The translations under genes and the position numbers were made by a program. A stretch of 64,000 nucleotides of DNA from Sphingobacterium sp. Its GTDB lineage: Bacteria; Bacteroidota; Bacteroidia; Sphingobacteriales; Sphingobacteriaceae. The DNA is taken from the NCBI GenBank assembly GCA_031253985.1, contig JAIRVH010000219.1, forward strand, positions 1-64,000. The letters are read 5' to 3'. Of this stretch, positions 34,173-42,276 are shown in pieces; the first letter of the stretch is position 1; each line of letters begins with the position of its first letter. The notes below the pieces were generated by a model, which saw only the letters and a list, made by a program, of their open reading frames with translations, had not been told where the DNA came from and ran no database searches.

Positions 34173-35330
34173 TTACTTTTCTCCATATGCGGTCTCATAA
34201 ATAACTCGAAAATCTGCTACACTAACAGGTTTAGGGTTTGATGGATGGCAAAAGTCAGCAAATGCCAATTCCGATAGTGGCTCTAAATGAGTCTTTTGCA
34301 CGCCGATGGCCGATAGTTTTGTAGGCAGCCCTAAGCGTGTATTGAGATCAAATAGATAGTCTACGACTCGATCCCCAGCGTTGTTACCAAGACCCAGGGC
34401 CATGGCCATACGCTCGAAACGATCCTCAAAACCGGCATAATTAAACTGCATTCCATAAGGTAGATTCACCGCATTGGCCAGTCCATGATGCGTATCAAGG
34501 AGTGATGATAACGGATGTGCCAAGCTATGGACAACCCCTAATCCCTTCTGAAAGGCAACTGCCCCCATCAGTGACGCCAAAAGCATCTTTGAACGTGATT
34601 GCAAATCGGACACCTTGGTAGCTTTCTCGATTGAACTGGCTACCATCGCCATCCCTTCAAGGGCTATACCATCACACATCGGATGATACCCTTTGGCCAG
34701 ATAGGCTTCCATATTATGCGTAAGTGCGTCCATGCCAGTAGCCGCCGTAATGAACGGTGGCAGATCCATCGTAAGCAAGGGATCTGCAAATACTATCCTT
34801 GCCATTAATCTCGGGCTAAACAAAATCCGTTTTTTCTTGGTTTCATCTTCAGAGATAATCGCACTACGTCCCACCTCGCTTCCGGTTCCTGCAGTCGTAG
34901 GCACTGTGATCAAAGGTGGTATTTCATTGGTCACATAGATATCACCGCCAATCAGGTCATCGTAGTCGAACAGGTCACGATGGTGATTTGCACGCAAAGC
35001 TATTGCTCGGGCTACATCCAGAGCCGCTCCACCACCAACACCAATAATGGAATCTCGATTTTGTCCCCTAAATACATCTCCGCCCAAAAGAACGTCTGAT
35101 TTTACGGGGTTTTTGTGCAGGTCATGAAAGACGATCACATCAATCCCTTTACGCGTCAACTTCTGCTGAATATCTTTAAAAAATGGCAGTCCGGCGATCG
35201 TAGGATCGGTTACTAACAGCGGACGGCTAAGTCCGTTCGTCAACAGGTAGTCAGGCAGTTCATTGATTGCCCCTGCACCAAAACGGATCGGTGTTGGGAA
35301 ATTAAAACCGTAAATTTTTTCTGTATCCAT
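34173..35330 (-). CDS. iron-containing alcohol dehydrogenase
   Basis: 385 residues from the ATG at 35330 (MDTEKIYGFNFP), seven bases after the synthetase stop; a start at 35351 would overlap. Group III Fe-ADH with the NAD motif GVGGGAALDVARA, VPTTAGTGSE, and metal ligands Asp in FADPLL, His in ALTHNMEAY, His in VHSLAHPLS and His in DTHHGLANAVNLP. It oxidises or reduces alcohols. In this cluster it sits where the Puu pathway has the amine oxidase PuuB, so the likely step is oxidation of a hydroxyl, not an amine. Confidence 0.83.
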   Translation of the reverse strand: MDTEKIYGFNFPTPIRFGAGAINELPDYLLTNGLSRPLLVTDPTIAGLPFFKDIQQKLTRKGIDVIVFHDLHKNPVKSDVLLGGDVFRGQNRDSIIGVGGGAALDVARAIALRANHHRDLFDYDDLIGGDIYVTNEIPPLITVPTTAGTGSEVGRSAIISEDETKKKRILFSPRLMARIVFADPLLTMDLPPFITAATGMDALTHNMEAYLAKGYHPMCDGIALEGMAMVASSIEKATKVSDLQSRSKMLLASLMGAVAFQKGLGVVHSLAHPLSSLLDTHHGLANAVNLPYGMQFNYAGFEDRFERMAMALGLGNNAGDRVVDYLFDLNTRLGLPTKLSAIGVQKTHLEPLSELAFADFCHPSNPKPVSVADFRVIYETAYGEK

Positions 35331-35337
35331 CGTTAAG

Positions 35338-36699
35338 TTAAATAATTTCAAAATATCTTTTTGTTTCCCAATCGGTTACTTGTTCTGAAAACTGCCGCCA
35401 CTCCCATATTCTGGATTTGCAGAAATGGTCGACAAACCTTCTACCAAATAATTGAGATGCTACCTCTGATTGCGCCATACGGGTGGTGGCTTCAAATAGA
35501 TTTCTTGGCAAGCTCCCGTATTGGAGATCTCTATAGCCATTGCCAACAGTATGTCCATTGTCTAGTGGCAACTTATGTTTGATACCATATAGTCCACTGG
35601 CTAAGCATGCTGCTATAGCCAGATAGGGATTCACATCCGACCCAACAACACGATGTTCAATACGTGTCGATTTAGGACCACCTTCAATGACCCGAAGCGC
35701 TGTCGTGCGATTATCGAAGCCCCAAGTCAGCGTTGTCGGTGCCCACGCCCCCTCGGTTAGTCTTTTATAGCTGTTAACAGTAGGTGCAAATAGCGGGAGT
35801 ATATCCGGTAAACAATACAATTGACCGGCAAGAAAATGCTTCATCAGTGGGCTCATTCCAAGTTGGTCATCTTTATCATAGAAGAGATTTTTGTCTTTGT
35901 TGAGATCCCAGAGACTCTGATGTACGTGTCCGCTGCAGCCCGGCAGCTCCTTGGTCTGCTTCGCCATGAAACTTGCGGTGATATTATGTTTCTTTCCAAT
36001 TTCTTTTACAGCAGATTTGAAGAGTGTCGCCCTATCTGCGGCTTCAAGAGCATCGCTACATTGGATAGCAGCTTCAAATACCCCCGGCCCCGTCTCCGTA
36101 TGTAATCCTTCAAGAGGTACACCAAACTTTTCTAGCATGGCCAAAAGGTCCTGAAAAAAACCGTAATTGTCTGACATTCGTAAGATGGAATAACCAAACA
36201 TACCCGAGGTAATTGGTATCATATCTTTAAAGACACTTATTGAAGATCCGTTATTTGCCTTCACAAAATTAAACCACTCGAATTCCTGTGAAAAAACTGG
36301 TTTGTATCCAGCCGCCTCTGACTGTGAAATAATATTTTTAAGGAGTGCTCTTGGGCATACATTTTGATCTCCCGAAATTGGAGCGTCAAAATCAGCTAGA
36401 AAAAAAGGAATATCTTCTTGCCAGGGAATCAGCCGAAATGTATTTCCATCTATACGCGCAGGGAAATCTCCGTATCCCGTATGCCAACCCGTAATCTCCA
36501 CATTATCGTAGACCTGATCATTAACATCCCATCCAAACACAACCGAACAAAATCCGAATTCACTGTCAAGCGCGGAGATAAACTTATCGCGGTGCATAAA
36601 TTTCCCCCTTAAGACACCGTCTATATCGGCTACAGCCACTTTCACATGCGTACTTGAACTTTCTTTTAGTTTGGAGATAATTTCATTTTTATTGATCAT
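35338..36699 (-). CDS. glutamine synthetase-like gamma-glutamylamine synthetase (PuuA/GlnA4-like)
   Basis: 453 residues. GS fold with a short N-terminal beta-grasp region (DIDGVLRGKFM), the active-site glutamates in QEFEWF and ETGPGVFE, GCSGHVHQSL, NSYKRL and an NRTTALRV-containing C-terminal part. The DIDGVLRGK start and lack of the GlnA adenylylation-site signature group it with PuuA and actinobacterial GlnA3/GlnA4, which join glutamate to amines using ATP. The ATG at 36699 overlaps the permease stop by four bases (ATGA). Substrate inferred from context as an amino alcohol. Confidence 0.8.
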   Translation of the reverse strand: MINKNEIISKLKESSSTHVKVAVADIDGVLRGKFMHRDKFISALDSEFGFCSVVFGWDVNDQVYDNVEITGWHTGYGDFPARIDGNTFRLIPWQEDIPFFLADFDAPISGDQNVCPRALLKNIISQSEAAGYKPVFSQEFEWFNFVKANNGSSISVFKDMIPITSGMFGYSILRMSDNYGFFQDLLAMLEKFGVPLEGLHTETGPGVFEAAIQCSDALEAADRATLFKSAVKEIGKKHNITASFMAKQTKELPGCSGHVHQSLWDLNKDKNLFYDKDDQLGMSPLMKHFLAGQLYCLPDILPLFAPTVNSYKRLTEGAWAPTTLTWGFDNRTTALRVIEGGPKSTRIEHRVVGSDVNPYLAIAACLASGLYGIKHKLPLDNGHTVGNGYRDLQYGSLPRNLFEATTRMAQSEVASQLFGRRFVDHFCKSRIWEWRQFSEQVTDWETKRYFEII

Positions 36700-38018
36700 A
36701 ATTTGATGGTTTTGTCCTTGTCAAGGAAGATGAGGAAATAGAGATATGATAAGATGACAAGCCCAAAGAATAATACGGCTGTCAATGGGTTATAATAGAT
36801 CATTGCAATCAGGCACACAACAGCAATAATCAACGCAATCATCGGAAACATCGGGTACATGGGGACTTTGAATGGGCGTTCCAGCGTCGGTTCTTTTTTT
36901 CGCAATGCAAAAAATGACCACATGGATATAATGTAAAGACAGATAGCGCCAAAGCAAGCGATGGTAATAATGCCAGCTGTTTTACCTGTAAGCAGTGCTA
37001 TGATCCCAACAGCCATATTCACCAGCAGTGCATTGGCCGGGGTTTTAAATCGCGAATGCACTTTCCCAAGTATTGATGGTGCATACCCTACCCTTCCAAA
37101 CTCAAATGTAGCCCTGCCACCAGCGAGAATAATCCCGTGAAAAGAGGCTATAAGCCCCAAGAGACCAACACCTATTAGTAATTTATAGAGAATATGGTGA
37201 TTGTCAATCACATTGGCAATGGCAAGTGGTAATGGTGAATCTGATGGTTCTGTACTGCCGACAGGATATACAACAGCTTCCCAACCCGCAACCCCTACCG
37301 CCGACAAAAATGTGATGATACAAAGTACAACTAAAGTTACGATTGCCGATCCAAAGCCGATTAATACATTCTTTTGCGGATTGATCGTTTCTTCTGCGAC
37401 ATTGGCCACGCCTTCAATGGCTAGAAAAAACCAAATTGCAAAAGGGATAGCCGCAAAAATACCAGAGAAGCCATGAGGAAGTGCATTGTGTTCAAGATTG
37501 GAAAATTCAAATGCTGGTAGCGTCACGCCTGCAAATATCAATAATTCGACAACTGCCAGAACGGTCACGACTAATTCAAATGATGCTGCAAGCTTTACGC
37601 CCAAAATATTCATCGAGGTAAAAATGACGTAGGCCCCAATAGCAAAAGTAAGATAGTTGACTGATGGATGTAGTAAATGTAAGTAAGCACCTATTGCCGC
37701 TGCTATCGCAGGCGGAGCAAAAACAAACTCAATATTTTGCGCGATGCCGGCAACAAATCCCAAATGCTTGCCCAATCCCCTATTGGCGTATTCAAAGGCT
37801 CCCCCGGCTTTAGGAATCGCACAGGCCATCTCTGTATAGCTGAAGGTAAATGTCAGGTACATGATAATAACGAATATGGTAGCAATGGCTAATCCCAATG
37901 TGCCCCCTTCAGCCAAACCGAGATTCCACCCAAAATACATTCCCGAGATTACATAGCCTACACCTAAACCCCACAACATAACAGGACCAAGGACTTTCTT
38001 TAATTGAGGCTCACTCAT
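36696..38018 (-). CDS. APC-family permease, ethanolamine-permease-like
   Basis: 440 residues with about twelve membrane segments. APC superfamily, nearest in my reading to the ethanolamine permease (Eat) group: VLGPVMLWGLGVGYVISGMYFGWN at the start, GGAFEYANRGLGKHLGF, AIWFFLAIEGVANVAEET and GRATFEFGRVGYAP. It would import an amine or amino alcohol by proton coupling. First gene of the five-gene run; it overlaps the synthetase start (ATGA). It diverges from the Lrp gene across 194 bases. Confidence 0.75.
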   Translation of the reverse strand: MSEPQLKKVLGPVMLWGLGVGYVISGMYFGWNLGLAEGGTLGLAIATIFVIIMYLTFTFSYTEMACAIPKAGGAFEYANRGLGKHLGFVAGIAQNIEFVFAPPAIAAAIGAYLHLLHPSVNYLTFAIGAYVIFTSMNILGVKLAASFELVVTVLAVVELLIFAGVTLPAFEFSNLEHNALPHGFSGIFAAIPFAIWFFLAIEGVANVAEETINPQKNVLIGFGSAIVTLVVLCIITFLSAVGVAGWEAVVYPVGSTEPSDSPLPLAIANVIDNHHILYKLLIGVGLLGLIASFHGIILAGGRATFEFGRVGYAPSILGKVHSRFKTPANALLVNMAVGIIALLTGKTAGIITIACFGAICLYIISMWSFFALRKKEPTLERPFKVPMYPMFPMIALIIAVVCLIAMIYYNPLTAVLFFGLVILSYLYFLIFLDKDKTIKL

Positions 38019-38114
38019 AATTTTATTTAGGTTGGTAAAATTGATTGTAATTAACTAAAATAAATTTACTACTTATTGTTTAAAATGTAGTGTCGAATAT
38101 CTGCGATTATATCT

Positions 38115-38149
38115 ATTTTAGTAAAATAATATGGCTATATCTAATTTTG
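38115..38149 (+). promoter_or_regulatory. promoter and palindrome between the Lrp and permease genes
   Basis: TAATTTTG (38142-38149) is an exact -7 match for the Lrp gene, and ATTTTA-G-TAAAAT (38115-38127) is an AT-rich palindrome over the -33 position. On the minus strand TACATTTT (38089-38082) is a candidate permease -7 box. Lrp-family proteins often bind such AT-rich sites between divergent genes. Confidence 0.45.
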
Positions 38150-38212
38150 TAGCATATAGGATCTAACTATATTGTTTGATATACTTTTTTTTAGAATTAA
38201 TTTACTGCCAGA

Positions 38213-38692
38213 ATGAAATTGGATGAAAAAGACCTCATGATTTTGGACCTGTTGCAACAGGATGCCAACATAAGCAACAAGGAAATAGCAGACCGTGTTA
38301 GTTTATCAATGACTCCAGTTTATGAAAGGATTAAGAAATTGACAGCAACTACAGTTTTAAAGCAGCGGGTCTATCTTTTGGATAGAAGAAAACTTGATCT
38401 TAATTTGATGGTCCTGGTATCTATCAGCATGGAAAAGCATTCCAATGAAAGTGCCCTGCTATTTATGGAAGAGATACAGAAATTTCCAGAAGTGGTTGAA
38501 TGTTTTCACGTAACGGGCGCATTCGATTATCAGATCAAAGTCATGGTGAGGGATGTTGATCATTATCATGAATTCAATTTTAATAAACTAGCAACAATTA
38601 AAGGGATCAGACATATGGAAAGTTATTTTGTGATGAAGGAAATTGTGAATACAACCCGTCTTCCTCTGTTTCTCCCAAAAAATTATAGTTAA
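38213..38692 (+). CDS. Lrp/AsnC-family regulator
   Basis: 159 residues. N-terminal winged helix (DLMILDLLQQDANISNKEIADRVSLS, TPVYERIKKL) and a C-terminal RAM/AsnC ligand-binding domain (FPEVVECFHVTGAFDYQIKV). Usually binds an amino acid and controls transport or degradation genes. It is divergent from the permease-synthetase operon and is its likely local regulator. ATG at 38213, with a promoter match 64 bases upstream. Confidence 0.85.
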   Translation: MKLDEKDLMILDLLQQDANISNKEIADRVSLSMTPVYERIKKLTATTVLKQRVYLLDRRKLDLNLMVLVSISMEKHSNESALLFMEEIQKFPEVVECFHVTGAFDYQIKVMVRDVDHYHEFNFNKLATIKGIRHMESYFVMKEIVNTTRLPLFLPKNYS

Positions 38693-38823
38693 ACTGTTTT
38701 CTGTTCAAACTATTGGGATTATGCTGTACACCTTGCTTAACAATATCACCTTCGGCTTTCAAAGATGACCAATCCTACTGACGATCATGGCAAGACTTAG
38801 ACCTGTGTAAAATAATGATCGTT

Positions 38824-39960
38824 TTAATTTGATATCCATTTCAGCTTTAACGCTGCAGCATTTCCAATAGTCCTTGATCCAAGATCACATTCCGCGGACT
38901 CCATATTGCGATATAGCACACTTTTATCATTCTTTAGTTCTACAGCGCTTACATTGCCTTTGGCCCAGCTATATGGCCAGTTAGCGAAATAACGTTCTGC
39001 TGAGGTAATCTTTATCATGTTAAACTTTTTTCCATTTTTCTCCGCCAATAGTATCTTCTCATTGCCGATCAAGACCAGTTTATTCTTTTGTATATATCCT
39101 GTATTAAATTCACTCCAACTCAAGCTATCCGGCAATGTCAGCCATTCATTTATTGGTTGATCCTGCAAAACAGTAAAGTCTTTTTTTGAAACTTTTCGGC
39201 AACGACCATCAAATAGAATATGCCAAAATGAGACATTATCAACAAATATGGGCGGATCAAACTCTGAACTCGTTGCCAAAAATGGGAATAGTTTCTTTGC
39301 TGGACTGACGCTGAAAGACGAGTTGATGGAATCAGTGGCATAGATAATATCTTGGCTCAGATAATAAATACTATCTTTTTTTGTCCACACGGCCTCTGGA
39401 GTGAGCCAGGTTCCCTTCAAAGTAAATAAATGGTTATCTTCGTAGCCGTTAAATATAGCTCCATAATCCAGTCGATCTTCTTTTTTTGGCTGTATAGATC
39501 CTTCTATAAAATATTTCGCAATCACACCGTCATATTTCTCCAATCGAGCAGCAACGGCGATAGCGTGCCAATGGTCTGAAACGACATACACCGTATCCCC
39601 CCCTCGTATAATTCGCTGACCAGCATCATTTTTTAAACGTCTGCTGAAAATATAATTCTGCACAGTTGTCTTTGAGTTTTCTTCTTTGAAGATCAAGCGC
39701 GATGGTACACCTTTACCGACTAGCTGCATAGCCATCGATGAGGCCTCGCAAATCTTGGATCCATGAGCTCCACATCCTCCCGAGACAATGATAGCATCTA
39801 TCGTACGTATTCGGTAAAGCTGTGCAGCGACCTCCACCCGTCGTGTTAGCACATCAGGACTAGCCGAACCGAGTAGCAATAACACGTTTTTTTGTGCGCT
39901 TGCCCAGCTATTGTTCAGAAAAAGAAATAGGAGAATCAATATGCAGCTTAGATTTTTCAT
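38824..39960 (-). CDS. DUF218 (ElyC/SanA/YdcF-like) exported protein with extra C-terminal domain
   Basis: 378 residues with a signal peptide (ILILLFLFLNNSWASAQ). Residues about 24-165 are the DUF218 domain (VLLLLGSASPDVLTRRVEVA, IIVSGGCG, SKTTVQNYIFSRRL, VVSDHWHAIAVA). DUF218 proteins such as SanA and ElyC affect envelope permeability and peptidoglycan precursor supply. Residues about 175-378 form a second, beta-rich region, possibly propeller-like repeats (DNVSFWHILFDGRC), that the usual short DUF218 proteins lack. Its function is unknown. Confidence 0.6.
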   Translation of the reverse strand: MKNLSCILILLFLFLNNSWASAQKNVLLLLGSASPDVLTRRVEVAAQLYRIRTIDAIIVSGGCGAHGSKICEASSMAMQLVGKGVPSRLIFKEENSKTTVQNYIFSRRLKNDAGQRIIRGGDTVYVVSDHWHAIAVAARLEKYDGVIAKYFIEGSIQPKKEDRLDYGAIFNGYEDNHLFTLKGTWLTPEAVWTKKDSIYYLSQDIIYATDSINSSFSVSPAKKLFPFLATSSEFDPPIFVDNVSFWHILFDGRCRKVSKKDFTVLQDQPINEWLTLPDSLSWSEFNTGYIQKNKLVLIGNEKILLAEKNGKKFNMIKITSAERYFANWPYSWAKGNVSAVELKNDKSVLYRNMESAECDLGSRTIGNAAALKLKWISN

Positions 39961-40116
39961 GACATGACTATAAATATGCTTAAAAATAATACTTCTGATT
40001 GATTATTGGTCACAAAATAGACAAATAAAAAGTGATAAGATCAACATATCTCCTTTGTCCTTTATCATTAAATTAAACATCGAATACTGTTTCTGTAAAT
40101 TCTGTAACATACATCC

Positions 40117-40144
40117 TATCTCTCCTTTTAAGTTTGGAGAGATA
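40117..40144. repeat. inverted repeat in the leader of the antiporter gene
   Basis: TATCTCTCC and GGAGAGATA form a perfect 9-bp inverted repeat around a 10-base AT-rich loop, about 80 bases before the antiporter ATG. It could be an operator or an RNA hairpin in the leader; no U-tract follows, so a terminator is unlikely. Confidence 0.4.
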
Positions 40145-40224
40145 CTAAAAAGTGTCTATCATAGTCCGATCAATCTTAATATTTCTGGAAATTTGATTTA
40201 TATTTATGTACCTAAAATTTGTAT

Positions 40225-41802
40225 ATGTTAGAGAATTTTGAATTTTATCTGTTTTTAGTTCTTCTTATCACCATGCTGATCATGCTGGCAAAAAAAATTC
40301 AGGTTGCATACCCTGTTTTACTTGTACTGGCCGGACTAGCAATTAGTTTTATACCCGGGGTTCCGCCTATAAAAATAGAACCAGAATTAATATTCATTAT
40401 TTTTCTTCCCCCGCTATTATATGAAGCTGCCTGGTCGACCTCCTGGAAAGAACTTTGGCGCTGGCGCAGGATTATTTTCAGTTTTGCTTTTGTTGTTGTG
40501 TTTTTTACTGCGTTGTCTGTCGCGATTTTTGCCAACTATTTCATTCCGGGATTTTCCTTAGCGCTTGGCTTTCTACTTGGGGGTATCGTTTCTCCTCCTG
40601 ATGCTGTTAGTGCGGGAGCAATTTTAAAATTTGTAAAGGTGCCAAAAAGGCTTGCTTCGATTCTCGAAGGTGAAAGTTTGCTAAATGATGCTTCTTCTTT
40701 AATCATTTTTAGATTTGCCATGCTTGCCGCCGCAACAGGTCAGTATGTATGGTACCAAGCCGCTGGAAGCTTTATTTGGATGTGTGTCGGCGGTGTGGGA
40801 ATTGGACTGGCAATCGCATATATTTTTTTGAAAATGCACAAACTTTTGCCTACCGATCCAAATACAGATATACTGCTCACTTTTATTGCGCCCTTTTCTA
40901 TGTATTTGGTGACTGAGCAGCTTCATGCTTCGGGTGTATTGGCGGTTGTAAGTGGCGGTTTGTTCCTCTCTTATCGCAGCCATGATTTTTTGAGCAGTGC
41001 ATCCCGTATTCGCACAGTAACCGTATGGGAAAGCTTTTGTTTTTTGCTGAATGGTATAGTCTTTATGCTTATCGGATTGGATTTACCTGAAATTGTTTCA
41101 GGCTTAGGCGATACGGATATTTCTACGGCTATTGGATATGGCGTGGCCGTTACTATCGTATTGATTCTCGTGCGGGTTTTCGCCGGATATGCGGCAGTAA
41201 TTACAACATTGATCATGAGAAATTTTATAACTGTTGCAGATGCACAATCACCAGGCTGGCAAACTCCAATAATCATCGGTTGGACCGGAATGCGCGGTGT
41301 TGTTTCCTTGGCCGCAGCACTTTCCATCCCATTAACTTTAGCCGATGGCAATCCTTTTCCACAGAGAAACCTGATTCTTTTCATCACTTTTGTTGTGATT
41401 CTTTTGACGCTACTTGTCCAGGGATTGACACTTCCCTTCATATTAAGAAAAATCAAATTGGTGGACAGAGATTTTGTAAGAAGCGAAAAGGAAATTGATT
41501 ACGAAATTCAGAACAGACTCGCTCAGGTTGCAGTTGACAAAATTAAAAACGACTACGCAGATAAAGTTGAAAGTTTTCCAACCTTGAAAGATCAATTACA
41601 GAAATATGAAAATCAGTTGCGAAGTTCTGAAATTATCATTAACTACGCAGAATACCGAAAAATCTATATTGATATTCTCGAAACGCAACGTATTTGGCTT
41701 ATCAATAAAAATCGTGAGGAGCTTTTGTTGGATGAAGAAATTATTAGAAAACACCTCCGTTTATTGGATCTTCAAGAAGAAAGATTAAATATGAGAAGTT
41801 AG
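40225..41802 (+). CDS. Na+/H+ antiporter, CPA1/NhaP type
   Basis: 525 residues from the ATG at 40225; a TTG at 40219 is a weaker start. Twelve or so membrane segments with the CPA1 motifs FLPPLLYEAAW, GGIVSPPDAVSAGAIL, LEGESLLNDASSLIIF and GWTGMRGVVSLAAALS, where the ND pair of SLLNDAS is the ion-binding site. A cytoplasmic C-terminal region of about 110 residues is coiled-coil rich. It exchanges Na+ or K+ for H+. A 9-bp inverted repeat lies about 80 bases upstream. Confidence 0.85.
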   Translation: MLENFEFYLFLVLLITMLIMLAKKIQVAYPVLLVLAGLAISFIPGVPPIKIEPELIFIIFLPPLLYEAAWSTSWKELWRWRRIIFSFAFVVVFFTALSVAIFANYFIPGFSLALGFLLGGIVSPPDAVSAGAILKFVKVPKRLASILEGESLLNDASSLIIFRFAMLAAATGQYVWYQAAGSFIWMCVGGVGIGLAIAYIFLKMHKLLPTDPNTDILLTFIAPFSMYLVTEQLHASGVLAVVSGGLFLSYRSHDFLSSASRIRTVTVWESFCFLLNGIVFMLIGLDLPEIVSGLGDTDISTAIGYGVAVTIVLILVRVFAGYAAVITTLIMRNFITVADAQSPGWQTPIIIGWTGMRGVVSLAAALSIPLTLADGNPFPQRNLILFITFVVILLTLLVQGLTLPFILRKIKLVDRDFVRSEKEIDYEIQNRLAQVAVDKIKNDYADKVESFPTLKDQLQKYENQLRSSEIIINYAEYRKIYIDILETQRIWLINKNREELLLDEEIIRKHLRLLDLQEERLNMRS

Positions 41803-41803
41803 A

Positions 41804-42070
41804 TTAATCTTCATCCAAATAAATATCGTGGACAACAAATTTAATGTTTTTGTTAAATACGAGCATATCTTCAACATCATCAGAGTCTATGGCATAGAGG
41901 GTTTCCGCTCCGCCGTCATCCAAAAGTTCGGAATCTGGTATAAGCTCAAAAAAAGTAACCCCCTCAACAATAGATAGTTCTTCTACTTTAATATAAGATA
42001 CATCCTGACTTTTCCAAAGCGATAAGATCTTTTCGGAAAATAATTGATAATTATTTGCTTGACTTGACAT
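41804..42070 (-). CDS. small acidic conserved-looking hypothetical protein
   Basis: 88 residues, strongly acidic C-terminus (SDDVEDMLVF...DIYLDED). No membrane segment, signal or domain that I recognise. It ends one base after the antiporter stop on the opposite strand, a convergent arrangement. Codon usage matches its neighbours, so I favour a real gene, but no function is suggested. Confidence 0.45.
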   Translation of the reverse strand: MSSQANNYQLFSEKILSLWKSQDVSYIKVEELSIVEGVTFFELIPDSELLDDGGAETLYAIDSDDVEDMLVFNKNIKFVVHDIYLDED

Positions 42071-42276
42071 GGATGCAAATTAACAAAAAAAATAACTTTG
42101 TTCCGTTTCGAATTTGCTACATCGCTTCATCTCACTTCATTATAGGCCAACGATGCTGAAAAACGTGTATATTAAAATCTTTGAACGCAGGTTTAAGCGA
42201 TATCAATACATCAAGACCATTCTTAATGATCCGTAGCAGTTTCCTGCTGTGACATCAGAGATTGCCTTCTGTTTTA

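Noticed and set aside
34172..34198. Longer N-terminus of the PuuD-like protein
   Set aside because: It would overlap the upstream stop; the ATG at 34171 has GGAGA at proper distance and begins the family's first strand.
32068..38018. Reading the operon as a plain putrescine (Puu) pathway
   Set aside because: PuuB is missing and a group III Fe-alcohol dehydrogenase replaces it; an oxidase for the amine would be required for putrescine.
40971..41456. 161-codon open frame on the minus strand
   Set aside because: Entirely antisense to the Na+/H+ antiporter gene, which has clear motifs in this interval; the composition is that of a shadow frame.
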